DNA of 64,000 nucleotides from Pratylenchus scribneri (GCA_030063045.1 JAQSEB010000033.1:2790001-2854000); one strand, 5' to 3'. Counted from the first letter of the stretch, positions 12,386 to 24,000 are shown. Notes: generated from the letters alone by a model not told the origin. Numbers and translations are program-made.

Positions 12386-13600
12386 GTCGTCGGGCTTCTC
12401 ACTTATTTATTAGCCGTGGGAGGATCCATTCCCACATTCCCAGTCATTTTTTTTTTTGTGGGAGAAGTATGAAAGCACCACAGGGATGGGAATGAATTGG
12501 ACATAAAAGGCGATGGGAAATGTAGGGGAAAATGTGATTAATTGACTGCTTTGAACAATTTTTAACGATGTTTTTTTGGAAGAAATTCGGCTGAAATTTT
12601 TAAAGGGAAAACTCGCTGGAGGTGGTCCAGATTTTAATGAGATTTGAGGAGGATAATTCAAAATGGGAGGCATGCGTATGGTCGTTGCGTGGATCACTAA
12701 AAAGGGGTTTGGATTTTGTACCTTCTTCACACCAACATCCCAAGCAAGCAATTTCCCCCTGTGAAATTGACAGTCATCGCCTTTTCGCCTTTCATTATTA
12801 GCCGTGGGAGCATCCAACAACATTCCCAGCCATTTTTTTGTGTGGAAATATTAGGGAAGAAGCATTGATGGGAGAAGAAGAAGGGAGGATGAAAGGATGA
12901 TTAAAAAGGGAGGGCTGAAGAACGGGAGGGTGAAGGAAAGATAAGGAAGGGATATAAGTGAGAAGGGACAAATAATAGGCTTTTTAAATTCTTGATTCAC
13001 AGTTTTTTGAGCTTCACGCTTCATCCTATAATTTAACCGTGGGAGACATCCCCAGTCATTTTTTTGTAGGAGAAATATTAGGAAGAAGCACCGCCGAGAT
13101 GGGGAAATGAATTGGACATAAAAAGCGATGGGGAATGTAGGGGAAAATGTGATTAATTGACTGTTTGGACAATTTTAAACGCCGTTTTTTTTTGAAGAAA
13201 TTCGATGAAATTTTTAAAGGGAAATCTCGCTGGGGGTGGTCATGATTTAACGAGATTTGATGAAGAAGATAATCCAAAAAGGGAGGCATGCGTATGGTTT
13301 TGGGTGGCATGGATCGTCTAAAGGAGGGATTGAGTGGTGGGGAATGGGGATATTAGTCTCAAATTCACAGTTCACAACAACACTAGGCATTCAAAACCTC
13401 CGCGTGAAATTAAGAAATTGACAGTGGCTTTTCATTATTATTAGCCGCGGCCCGTGGGAGACATTAACAGCCATTTTTTGTGAAGAATTAATTGGAAGAA
13501 GAATTGATGGGATTGGAATGAATTGGACATAAAAGGCGATGGGGAAAATGTGATTAATTGACTGCTTGCTGCCAGCCATTGAGGCGAAAGCAGCGCGGCC
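12386..13600. repeat. Tandem duplication block, 3-4 copies of a 0.3-0.4 kb unit
   Basis: The shared landmarks occur in the same order: GAAATT(G)ACAG, then GCCGTGGGAG (12413, 12802, 13038, 13452), then CAGTCATTTTTTT, GAATTGGACATAAAA (12491, 13092, 13527), GATTAATTGACTG, and GGGAGGCATGCGTATGG (12664, 13282). The second copy is truncated. No coding potential is evident; the ORFs across it are shadows of repeated DNA. Confidence 0.8.
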
Positions 13601-14397
13601 GGTCGTCGGTTTAATTCAAATAAAAACAAATGGATTGCTGGGCAAAAATGCACAGCAAAAGCAGAAGCGAAGGTGAAAAGAAGAAGATGATTGGCGTGCA
13701 AAATGGGGGAATTGGGAAGGAGCACAGAAATGTGGGGGCTAGGGGAATAGGCCAAAAGTGTGGTGAATAGGTGTAAATTTGTAAATGCTGGGGTTGGGGA
13801 GGATGGCCCAAACCCATCTTCTCATTCAATTGGAAAATGGAAATACCATTTAGTGGGATTTTTGGAAGGTGGATGGCGCGAATGGCGCAGATGCAAACTT
13901 ATTGGCCAGAACGTGTCCAGAGGGATATCTCCGGCGGAATAGGCAAAGATCAGAGCAAATATGGGCATCTCACCTTTGTCAATACACAATACAAATAAGA
14001 AAATTCATTTTAAAGTGAGAATATTAAAATATTGTTAAAAAAGCGAAAATAAATTCAAGGGACGTCTAAATTGATTTATTTGGCTATAGTGATTGAAAAG
14101 GAAACAAGGATCAAAAAAATGATTTTATTCATTTTTCATTACATTCTAAAATAATTTAATTCATATTTCAATGATTTTTTTATTTGTATGTACTAATACA
14201 ATTATAAGTATTTTGGAGGTGCTCATAGTATTTGTACAATTGGTGATGATTACCTAGCACACCTGGCTAGACAGACTTTGATGAGGAAGGAAGCAATGTT
14301 TGTTTGTAAAAATGGATGTTCGGTGTTCCCCACAGTCTGCAATGCTGGGTTTGTTGCAGCTGGCTTTGGCCATTTCAATTCTTTTCTTCTTTTGATC
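13601..14397. other. Gene-poor spacer
   Basis: Mixed AT-rich and G-rich DNA. I see no ORF with a recognisable domain and no consistent splice structure. Confidence 0.4.
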
Positions 14398-14960
14398 ATT
14401 TTTATTCGCGAATTCCTGTGGGAATCGTTCAATCATCAAAGAAGCCATTCGCATTTCGATGGCCATTTACTGGGGTTGGCCAAAAATCGGGCGCTCATCA
14501 CCAAATTGATTGGATTTGTTAAAGGCGAAAATATGAGGGGGAAGGATTGGGGAATTGGGTGGGGGAAGGATTGGAATGCGCAAAAAGCACACCATTTTGT
14601 GTTTAGGTGATTGGGGAACAAGCCGGGGGTTAGTGGTGGACGAAAGGACAAAGACTAACACTAAAACTCAAAAGGAAAAGGAGTGGAGGCGAGTTCATTT
14701 TTATCCGCGAATTTCTGTGGGAATCGTTCAATCATCAAAGAAACAGCCATTCGATCATTAGATGGCCATTTGTGTGTTTGGCCAAAAATCGGGCGCGCAT
14801 CCCAAATTGATTGGATTTGAGAAAGGCGAAAAGGGTGTGGGCTGGTGGAGGATTGGAATGCGCAAAAAGCACACCACATCAAACATTTGTGTTTTTGGCT
14901 GATTGGGGGAAAAGCAAGAGGCCGGTGGGGGGGGGGGGGGGGATGAAAGGACAAAGACCA
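14398..14960. repeat. Tandem duplication, two ~299-bp units
   Basis: The block starting GCGAATT(C/T)CTGTGGGAAT and running through CGTTCAATCATCAAAGAA, TGGCCAAAAATCGGGCGC, AATTGATTGGATTTG, GATTGGAATGCGCAAAAAGC and ACACCA occurs at about 14407 and again at about 14706. The second copy ends beside a G run at 14928-14941. Confidence 0.85.
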
Positions 14961-17784
14961 AAAGGTAAAGAGAAGGGGAATGGGGAAGTTGATGGAAATA
15001 TTTAGGTTGAAAAGTAAATTACTTGCTAATTACTTGCTGTGTTTGCTGTTTGGCTTCAGTTTAAAAGGCTGGGGAATTTTTTGGCCCATTTGGGAATGTT
15101 TGGCCCGGCGAATGAGGACATTTTCGTGTGTGAATTTCCTTTGGATGATGGTAATATGATGCGCGTTTTCTTTCCCTCTTCCCTGCGCATTATTTTGCCC
15201 AGGGCATACCGTGGCTTGACCTGGCCAAAATGTTGCCGTGGGCCACCCCAAAAAACGGAATTTCCATCAATTTGCCCAAATGAAAACAACACAACACGGA
15301 AAAATTGGGAGGAAAAGTAGCCGCTGAAATTCGAGTAGCCACCGGCGGCTGAGGACCATTTCCAGTACAAACACAGCTGTGGGGCTTCTGACGATTGTTT
15401 GCAATGCATTTGGCCTAACCCCTCCTACTCATGGCTTTCAATTTTCCATGCATTTTCGGTCTGTTTTGTGCATGTTTGGCGGAATCGGCGTTGAAAAAAT
15501 GGCCTTTCTCTTTCAATTTTGACACCGTCCGGAGCCAAAAAGATTGAATCATCAAAAGGAAGAATAGGAACCATTTAGTTAGCTACGGATGCGTGTGAAA
15601 AACCCCAGTCTTTGACCAAAATAAAAACTCTCGAAAAAAAAATGGTGCGCGGAAAGATGAGATTTGACCAGAGAAATGGACAATTTTTTAAACAGTAGAG
15701 TAGCCTCCAGTATTAGTGTTTCATTCTTTTGACTATAGCTCAGCAGGGCATTAGCCAATTTGGGAAGGAATTATACCTTTTGAAAGCTAAAAGTGTCCTC
15801 TACAAAGTGGCTTTATTAATTTTTTCTAAAATTAATGCCTTAAAGTGTTACATGTCTTTGAGTACAATGAATCCAAATCTCGAGTCTTTTGGAGTAAAAG
15901 CTGCTTATTTTACATATTGTTTTAAATTTTCAAAAACTAGTTTAGCCACTTTTTAGTGGACATTTTGGGCTTTCAAAAGGCATATCGCCTCCCTGAATTG
16001 GTTGCTTCCTTCTTGAGTTATGGTAAAAACCTAAAAAGAAAGGCACGGTACTCAATCTGCGGTATTGGAAAAGTTCAGTTTCGATTTTTAAAGTGGAAAC
16101 GAGAGGGCAAAAATTTTAATAAATGCGCACGTAAAAAGATGCGCGATCTTTATCCCAAATTCCCAATGGTCTTCCTAGTTTTTCGATTGGGGCTCTCAGT
16201 CCAAGTCTTAAGCCAATCTCCTTCCCCCTTTCATCCACTCCAATTCCGTTAGCAATTAGTGGGATAGGAAGATTTGGTGGGACAATGCAGTGATTTGTTT
16301 AAAAAGTGGGGCTGAAAAAGAGGCAAAAAAGAAGGGACAACAAACAGAAGAACATATAGAGGAAGAAGCAATTTAAGTGGCTGGCTGGAATGGGACTGAA
16401 ATGAAGGCTAATAAACATGAGAATACATTGCCACGTAGTTGCTGGATGGAAGGGCAAAAGATCGAAATGGGAAAAAAGGAGAAGCATCTAAATAAAATAT
16501 TGTTGGATTGAATCAGTTTGGTCTGCATCTGCAGGTTTTGAAATGGTCTTTGGCCCTCATTTTTAAATGTAAAAATGGCAGGGAATTTGAATTGAATGAA
16601 TGTGTTTTACGCCGGTCGATGAATCACAATCAGCAGCATTCAACACTGAAGGAAGGTGGAAACGGATGGGCAAATCAACTAATTAAAATGAATAGCAACA
16701 AAAATTTATTTATCTTCTTTTTTATCAATCAAATTTTTATCGTTCCACTTTCCCTTTTATCAACACCACTTTTGTAAAAAAAAACTCAATTTGGTAAAAA
16801 AAGCCGCTTTTAATTTATACTTTATATTAGATTATTCCATCAAAAGTACAACTTTTCGGTATCCGCTGCTGCCTCTGCTGGGTAGGGACGATTTTTGGCC
16901 AATATCTCAGCGAGGCATTAGCTAATCTTGGAAAGCGATATAGCATTGTAAAACCCATCTCTACAACATAGCATTTTTAATTCCTATTTAATCCAATTTT
17001 TAAAAAATTGTACGTCTTTTTCTTTGACAATAAGTGTAATGTGTAATAAACTCGAATTTATGAATAAAATGGTACGGTATTGGGTATTTGATAAAAATGT
17101 TTGAATTGAAATTTGGCGATTTGTCTTTTTCTCATCAAAGTTTACCTTTTTATCCAATTTCGATCCTGGGTGGGAAGCCGGAACCCGGGGACCCGACCGC
17201 GACCGACCGCTGCCGTCGCCGTCGATTGACATCCATTCATTCCTCATTTATTCTTGTTTAGGATAAAATTCAAACATTGAATATCTTCACACAACAAAAC
17301 ATTAGGCAATGGGTACCACATAAAATCAATGACCAAAAATTCCAAATCAATTAATCAAATCATCCTGATTTACAAAAACGTAGAAAGAACTTTATGGGTG
17401 GTTACTGGTTAGGGCTTTGCGATTTATCATCCTAAAACTAAATTAGTTAACATTAACATAAACCTGCATGGTACCTGGGCAATACTTTTAGATTAAAAAT
17501 TTATTCTTGAAAGCACTTTATTTCTTTCACAAAACAATTCACCAATCACCATAGCATAATTTATTTATTAAGTCATTAAACGAAGTGTATATACGTTTTA
17601 CTTGTATACTTAATTTCGTTAAAAAATATGAAAGTAATTTTTTCAGCATTAAAATTTCAACAAAATTCGACTTCTTTTTTTCTAATATACAACAAATTAT
17701 GTGTCTTCGAAAAGTTGCCCAACTAATATTCCGTCGAAGAGTATGATTAATATTTTATTTTTAACAAACATTCCAAATTTTTAG
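14961..17784. other. Gene-poor region upstream of the plus-strand gene cluster
   Basis: It contains one full family A foldback (15722-16035) and one degenerate left arm (16888-16985). A GC-rich patch at 17165-17225 carries an open minus frame starting ATG 17247 with a GTAAAC donor at about 17146, but no continuing exon can be found. The 15039-15409 stretch is open on both strands with no recognisable product. Confidence 0.4.
15722..16035. repeat. Family A foldback, full copy
   Basis: The left arm starts TTCTTTTGACTATAGCTCAG; the interior has AAAGTGTTACATGTCTTTGA; the right arm runs GCCACTTTTTAGTGGACATT to TTCTTGAGTTATGG. It is intergenic. Confidence 0.8.
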
Positions 17785-17817
17785 TTTAACACTCCACCCG
17801 CCGGTGCACCAAATGCA

Positions 17818-18210
17818 ATGATTGAGGCGCCTCGTTTCAATTTGCACGATTTCATCGAGACAGTTTCCCGGAATGAGTCACTCAAAACTTCCATCAAAGC
17901 TGCCAGTGAGTGAATTTTTTAAATACTTTTAGTAATTTTAAAAATATATTTTAGTGTTCTTTCTCGCCGCCATGTCCGTCCAAACATGTAAATGACTATT
18001 TATTATAAATTCATTTAATAATTGTCCAACATTTTAGACTTTGTCTTCGAGCAGATCGTCGGTGTGCGAAAGGATCTCGTCAGTATGCAAAAGGATCTCT
18101 TCAGTATGCGAGAGGATGTTGGCGGGAAAGTTACCAAATTGCGCGAAGACCTTTTCCCAATCATTCATGGCGCAAAGATAGACACAGCAACGAAGCCGAA
18201 GGGACAATGA
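17818..18210 (+). CDS. Small single-span coiled-coil protein, unidentified
   Basis: Three exons, 17818-17905, 17955-17987 and 18038-18210, encode 97 aa; phases agree and introns are 49-50 nt, typical of nematodes. Residues about 25-45 (KAAMFFLAAMSV, then QTYFVFEQ) form one hydrophobic span. Residues 48-80 carry heptad-like repeats (RKDLVSMQKDLFSMRED), suggesting a short coiled coil. I do not recognise the family. An acceptor (TTTTTAG) ends at 17784, 33 nt before the chosen ATG. The frame is open back to it (NTPPAGAPNA), so the site is either a trans-splice site or an internal junction with a missed 5' exon. Two AATAAA signals follow at 18368-18377, and the chch-3 start lies 301 nt beyond the stop. 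Confidence 0.72.
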
Positions 18211-18367
18211 GAAAAGCCGTGATGAATCCAAGAAGGAAGTCAGAAATTTGCTCAATTGACACATTAACAAATGACATGATCTTATAAATCCATTCTCAAA
18301 ACCTCTCCTTTGGCCTTTTTCACATTGACTTTTCTCCCATTTCCATAATTTTGTGCACAATTTTTAT

Positions 18368-18377
18368 AATAAATAAA
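18368..18377 (+). promoter_or_regulatory. Polyadenylation signals of the small coiled-coil gene
   Basis: Two overlapping AATAAA hexamers about 160 nt after the stop and 135 nt before the next start codon, a spacing compatible with an operon-internal 3' end. Confidence 0.6.
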
Positions 18378-18511
18378 ACTTATTCGGATAAATCTATTGT
18401 TTTTTTATTTTTGAGCAAAATTTCTTTGAAATCGAATATTTAATATTTACCTATAGTGATTTTTAATTTTGTTATCGCAAATTAACCCGGGAGATAATAT
18501 CAAATAAAATT

Positions 18512-19776
18512 ATGGGCGCAGAACAAAGCAACAGACGTGAGCGACCACGCAAAACCAGGCAACCGGGCCAAGCAACAGTTCAAATCAATCGGACGGACCC
18601 GGATTTGCAAGAAGCATTGGAGGCCTATGCCAGCGTTGGAATGGATCCGGCCATCATTGAGCGCATCATTCAAGACCAGGAACGGGAATTAGTGGCAAAT
18701 CAACAAATTTCCACTCCTCCACTGAAAAATGATGACACCCAAAAGAAGAAAAGCAAAGAAAAGAAGAAAGAAATTCAACAGGAACAAAGCGGCGAAGTGA
18801 ATAATCAACAACAATTGGACACAAAAATTCGGCAACCACAACCGGAAAGGGAGGTTAATCAAAAGCAACAGCAAAAAGAATATGGCGAAGAGCAATTGCA
18901 CGAGAAGAGTCGACAATTCAATGAGACCGCCGAACGAGTGGAGCTTATCTTTCTCAGCAAACATCAGCCGAATGCATGCGTGGAAAATGAGCAGGTTTCA
19001 TCAATTATAAATTTGAAAAATTACGAAAATCCATCCCATTGATTCGGGTTAAAAAGAAGCTTTTGTCCAAAAAATGTTCCGAAAATTTCGACCTGAAGAG
19101 GAAGACCTTAACTTTTGGGAAATTTAGGTATCGGGTGTTCTTCGAACCCGTTCAGGAAAGAAAAGGAAATGTCCAAGTGAAATTGCAAAAACCATTCGCT
19201 AACTATTAGGGTTTATAAAGAAGATTTTAACAGAAAAATTGTACAAAAATTTCTAACTGAAGAAGAGGAAAAGGGAAGAACCTTTAACTTTCGCAAAATT
19301 TAGGAGGTCTCGGTTTCGAACACTTTCAGGGTCTAGGAAGAAAATGTCTAGGTGAAATTGTGAAAAACCATCCTGCTGATTGGATTAGAGGTTAGGGTTT
19401 AAGATTTACCAAAAATTTTCTAGAATTCGACCTGATGAGGAGAGGACCGGGACCTTAACTTTTGCAAAATTTAGGTCTAGAATTCGAAACCCGCTCCGGC
19501 GGAAGTTATTTTCCCGGGCTTAGAATTCAAAAACCACCAGAAACGACGCAGGAACAGTTAAAAAAATTTACAATAAATTTATAGGTTCTAAAAATTTAAA
19601 ATAAAATTAAATCGTAAAATCAGCGAATATTAAAATTCTCATTCAATTTTTAGGCCATCATAGAATGCCTGGCCAAGAATCCAACCAAAGTGCTGCTTTG
19701 CCAACATCTCCAACAGCCCTACAAGGAATGCATTCAGCGGGCCAAGCAAAAACTCATCCAGGAGACCGTCAAATAG
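18512..19776 (+). CDS. chch-3: MICOS subunit MIC19 / CHCHD3-like
   Basis: Two exons, 18512-18994 and 19654-19776, phase 0, give 201 aa. MGAEQS at the N-terminus fits the N-myristoylation signal seen in MIC19/CHCHD3. Residues about 90-150 are Gln/Lys/Glu-rich and helical. The spliced C-terminus has the CHCH twin CX9C motif: C156-x9-C166, ten residues, C177-x9-C187. The first pair is split by the intron (CVENEQ joined to AIIEC), which confirms the junction. Known role of the family: inner-membrane cristae-junction organisation, facing the intermembrane space. Without splicing, the first exon reads into the intron and stops at 19042, losing the CHCH domain. The 659-nt intron contains three tandem ~180-bp repeats. 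Confidence 0.93.
19045..19510 (+). repeat. Three degenerate ~180-bp tandem repeats in the chch-3 intron
   Basis: Each unit contains (A/T)ATTTCGACCTGA-GAG or its equivalent, a GACCTTAACTTT(T/C)G tract, GCAAAATTTAGG, then CGAACCCGTTCAGG or a similar sequence. Units start near 19045, 19215 and 19390. Confidence 0.7.
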
Positions 19777-19989
19777 TTTATCCAATTCAATTCAATGCAC
19801 AAATTATATGTGGAATTTGGAGGATAAATAGAATTGAAATTGTTTAGATTTTTAGAGCATATTTTTGTCTCTTTTTTTGTTTGTTTTTTGCTCATTTTTT
19901 TTTCTGGATAAAATTTTGACATTTTCCATTTTTTATCGATTGATTTTCTGATGATAATAAAAAAATATTTAAATAATATTTTATTAATT

Positions 19990-20180
19990 TTTAATAAGAG
20001 TCCGGCCCGGGGAAACCCCGGCGTTTTTTGAGCATTTTTTATGGGCCCGGAACCCGGCACATTTAAAAAAAACAACCGGACCCGGAAGCCGGCCCGGTAA
20101 TTTTTTTTTGTAATTTTCTGAAAACCGGCTCTTTTTTGCCGGGTCCGGATAATTTTTTCTGAAAAAAACCCGGAAATTTT
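19990..20180 (+). repeat. CCGG-rich low-complexity patch between chch-3 and rib-1
   Basis: GC clusters (GGCCCGGGGAAACCCCGG, CCCGGAACCCGG, GGACCCGGAAGCCGGCCCGG, CCGGGTCCGG) alternate with A/T runs. This is unlike the surrounding AT-rich DNA. A comparable patch lies at 17165-17225. Confidence 0.6.
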
Positions 20181-20232
20181 GAAAAAAACAGACTTTTTTT
20201 TAATTGATTTATTTATAGAATGCGGCTGGAAA

Positions 20233-23200
20233 ATGGCCGTAACCTTTTCATTTTTACTGCCAATTCTGTTCTCCATAAATTTACTATTGCTTTTCTACTA
20301 CATTTGGGCCACAAATAAATCAAATGAGGAGGCAAATTTGTGGACAGGAACAATTCCAGCAGTCAAAAATGTTGAAAATTTGTTCGAAATTGGAGGAAAA
20401 AGTTCAAAAATTGCGGCGAAATGTTCAGCCTCAAAATGCCTGGACCAAAGGAAATGTTTACTTCATCCAATGGGCCAAATCTCCATTCATGTTCAACCAA
20501 TGATTGGTCGCATTTTGGACCAGGTTTATAAATTATATTTAATAAAAAAAGTTCCTCTTTGAATTGAAGACAAAATTTTAAAGTGAAAATTGGAGCCATT
20601 AAGTTTAAATATTAAATTTATTTCCATTTTATTGTCTTCTATTTGGATTAGTTTGAATAAATTAAAGAATGAATTAACCGATATCGATTTGATTAAAAAC
20701 AATCAAAAAGTAGGGCAAAAAAATAGGTCAAAATTGGGCATTTTTTTTGCGTTTTTTTGGCCTTAATCATTTTGACCAATTCACGTTTTTGATTAATCAA
20801 TTAAATTTTTTGATATCAAAAATCCTCTAAAAATATAACAAATTGTTCAAGTTTTTTAATAGTTTTTAAAAGCTTACTAAAAATTATAATTATCCAAGTG
20901 CACAAAAATTTTGTAAAACGAATTATAAAATAATTTGGTAAAAAATTTGCAAAAAACTTTTTACAAATAAATCCAAAAATGGCCAAGATTAATTTCTCTT
21001 TATATTTAGGAAGGCAATTCCATCAATTGCGGCTCATCAATTTCCACTGAATTTTTGGCCATCCGTCAACATTTCCTCCTCCGCAGCCAATTCAATGAGC
21101 CAAATCCAAAGATGGCTTGCATCATTTTGCCAGGGCTGGACACACTCAAAATGATGAATGCAAGCAAAAATGAATTTTGGATGTGTTTGGAGGCAGCCAA
21201 AAGGTAGGTTAGCTATTATTAATTTTTTATTTAATTTATCCAAAAAAAAAATAAAAATAATTTTATGGGATTTTATTTTTAAAATAATTCCTATTAAATA
21301 TTTTTACACAGATTAATTGGAAAAAAAACTTATTTAATAATGTTCAAATCATTTATTAAAAAATTATAATTTAATTTGAGAAAAAAATTTCACACACCAT
21401 AAATAATATCATCCAATTTTTTACAAATTTTTATTTTTGATTTATAAACTAAAAAATATAAAAAATTAATAATTAAAAGAATTCACCTTAAAGTTGAAAA
21501 TTTATAATAATTTTCCACATTTTTCTCCCATGGGTTTTTTTTGGATGTTGAGATATCCTTTTGTTTGAGCCGAATTTTAAAAATTTCAACTTAAAAAATC
21601 CAATTTAATTTATTTTTTTTGCAGTTTATTGCCACCAAAATCGAATTTATTGTTGCTCAACTTTTTGGCCTCCCACCAATTCCATCAACGGCCTTTCCCT
21701 TTGCCAGCAATTTTTGCCAGGTTTTTTTTACAATTTTTAATACACAAATTAATTAAAAAATTTATTTAAATTTAAACTCAAAAATGGGCCAAAATTTATT
21801 ATTAAAATTTAATATTAAAAATGACCCCAAAATTATAAAATTTTTTGAACCAAAAGATAAACTAAAATTTATTTCCATTTTCAGCGCCCAACATTCCCGT
21901 CAATCGCTTCGACCCGGCCTGGATTTGTCCATTCCATTGCCTTCCCCAATTGCCTTTCAACAATCCTCCAATTCCATTCCGACCAATTTGCCTTTGAATC
22001 ATCGTTCCATTGATATTTTGGTCATTTTTGGCCAGAAAAATGCGGCAAATTCGACAAAAATTCAAATGGAAATTATTAAAACATTTTCAAATGCCACTGA
22101 AATGTTCGCCCGAATTCAATTCGTTGAAAAATGCCAATGGAAAAAGCCAAATCAAAATGAAATCGGAGAAGAATTTTGTAAAATGAAAAATGGAAAATTA
22201 CACAAATTGGATGAACTCATTTCGGTACAAATTTTATTTCTAATAAAAATTAATTTTTTTAGTCCTCATAATTTTTTCGTCATCAAAATTTAAAAATTTT
22301 TTCGTCCTCAGAATTAAAAAATTTTTTAGTCCTAAAAATTTTAAAAAATTTTTGTCCTTAAAATTTTAAAAAATTTTTGTCCTTAAAATTTCAAAATATA
22401 TTTGTTTACAAAATTTAAAAATTTCTGTTTAAAATTTTAGAATTTTTTACTCCTCAAAATTTTAAAAATTTTTTATTTCTCCTCAAATTTTAATTTTTTG
22501 TTCCTCAAAATTTTAATTTTTTAATCTTTAAAATTTTAATATTTTTTAGTCTTCAAAATTTGTGCTCATTTCCGAGGCCACTGCTTTACCACAACAATTT
22601 GTTTGGCACGCACTTCGAGGCGGTGCCATTCCCATCATTTTGGCCGATCAATTTGTTCCCCCATTTCATCAACAATTGGAATGGTCAAAGTGAGAATTTT
22701 TATTGGATTTTAAATTTTAATAAATTAATAAAAAAAAAATAAAAAATGGATATAAATAAAATTATTTTACCCATAAAAAATTAGGCCATAATAAAATGTT
22801 GAGATCGGCCTTTACCAGCAGAAGAGTGATTAAAATTAATTAGCCGATTTTACCATTTTTAGCCTAAAAATATTCCAATTTTCCACATGAAAATTTGAGA
22901 TTAAATTAATTAACCAGAAACACATTTAAAATTCACTGAAAAACAACTAATAACAAATCCAAACAATAAGCCCGGTTAGCTCAGTCGGTAGAGCACCAGA
23001 CTCTTAATCTGGTTGTCGCGGGTTCGAGCCCCGCATCGGGCTGATATTTTTTTCGATAAATTCAAATCAATTATTTTTCCATTTTTTTGCAGATTTTCAT
23101 TCCATTTTGTCCGCTCCCTTCTACCCCATTTGCCCCGAATTTTGCATTCCCAATCGGCGGAACGCCTTGAGCGAATGCAACGAAGGGGTGGCCGAATATT

Positions 23201-23381
23201 CCGCCGGCATTTTTCCACAATTGGCACAATTTTGGATGCCACATTGGCCGCCGTTGAAGACCAACTGATGCCCATTAAAATGAGAAGAACAAAATTGGAA
23301 TGGAATTGTGCCGACGATGACGATGATTTTGACTGCAAAAGAAGAAGATTGGCAAATGATGGAAATGGCATCGAATGCTAA
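20233..23381 (+). CDS. rib-1: Exostosin, EXT1/RIB-1-like heparan sulfate polymerase subunit
   Basis: Six exons, 20233-20523, 21010-21203, 21625-21720, 21885-22224, 22550-22689 and 23093-23381 (1350 nt, 449 aa). All phases agree. A signal anchor (about residues 4-24, FSFLLPILFSINLLLLFYY) indicates a type II Golgi/ER protein. Exostosin-family features follow: the Cys-rich CSASKCLDQRKC segment, RPGLDLSIPLPSP (exon 4), and ALRGGAIPIILAD with PPFHQQLEWSK (exon 5). The protein ends soon after the exostosin domain and lacks the C-terminal GT64 domain of EXT1/EXT2, as known for C. elegans RIB-1. Family role: heparan sulfate chain elongation with an EXT-like partner. An acceptor (TTTATAG) 14 nt before the ATG may be a trans-splice site. 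The tail has a DDDDD run then KRRR. The last intron hosts a tRNA gene. Confidence 0.93.
22258..22549 (+). repeat. Short degenerate tandem repeat in rib-1 intron 4
   Basis: About ten units of 25-32 bp resemble AGTCCTCAAAATTTTAAAAA followed by TTTTT. The array runs directly into the exon 5 acceptor, and the first codons of exon 5 (TCTTCAAAATTT) look like the start of the next unit. Confidence 0.7.
22970..23042 (+). tRNA. tRNA-Lys (anticodon CTT)
   Basis: A cloverleaf can be drawn. The 7-bp acceptor stem GCCCGGT/ATCGGGC has one G-T pair. The D-arm is AGCTCAGTCGGTAGAGC, the anticodon arm CCAGA-CTCTTAA-TCTGG, and the T-arm GCGGGTTCGAGCCCCGC. A-box and B-box promoter elements are intact. The discriminator base would be T, which is unusual for tRNA-Lys. 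There is no intron and no encoded CCA. It is nested in sense orientation in the last intron of rib-1. Confidence 0.96.
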
Positions 23382-24000
23382 AACCCCACCCTTTTTAATG
23401 AATTGAATCTCGATGAATTTTATTTCAAATTTTTAACAAAAATATTTGATAAAATAATAATTTCCTGCATTATTTTAATTGAAAGAGGAGGAACATAGTT
23501 GGGTTTGGGTGCCAAAAAGCACACATTTTTTGGAGGGGTTCCAACATGAAATTCAATCCCATCCAGACAGATCGGAGATGGCATCGAATGCCAAAACCAC
23601 TTCTAATTATTTCAATTAATTTATTTCCATTTTTTCCAAAAATTTTAATAATAAATTAGACATTCTGCAGCAAACATGGTTGGGTTTTGGCTCTTGGGTG
23701 CAAAAAAGCGGACTTTTTTGGAGGTTTGGGTCTTGGGGGACGTGAAATTCAATCCCACCCAAACCTGAGATGGCATTGTCATAGAATGTCATCATAACCA
23801 CTTTTCTAATTAATTTAACCTAAATTAATTTAATCATATTTTTAAAAAAATTGATAAAAAAGCATTCTGCTGCTTTTTGCAACGTTTTTCAAAGGAGGGG
23901 GGAACATGATTGGTTAGGTTTTGGATGCAAAAAAGCCGACTTTTTTGGAAGGGGCCTACGTGAAATTCAATCCCCTCTATCACAATCCTTCCATTTCATT
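23367..24000 (+). repeat. Three ~200-bp degenerate repeats following rib-1
   Basis: TGAAATTCAATCCC recurs at about 23550, 23743 and 23950, each preceded by GCAAAAAAGC or GCCAAAAAGC, a TTTTTTGGA tract and a CATGGTTGGGTTTGG-like segment. The sequence GATGGCATCGAATGC of the second unit repeats the 3' end of the rib-1 coding exon, so the array appears to have started from the rib-1 3' end. Confidence 0.75.

Noticed and set aside
17146..17247. A minus-strand first exon starting MRNEWMSIDGDG with a GTAAAC donor
   Set aside because: No following exon can be found, and the sequence lies in a CCGG-rich patch similar to the one at 19990-20180.
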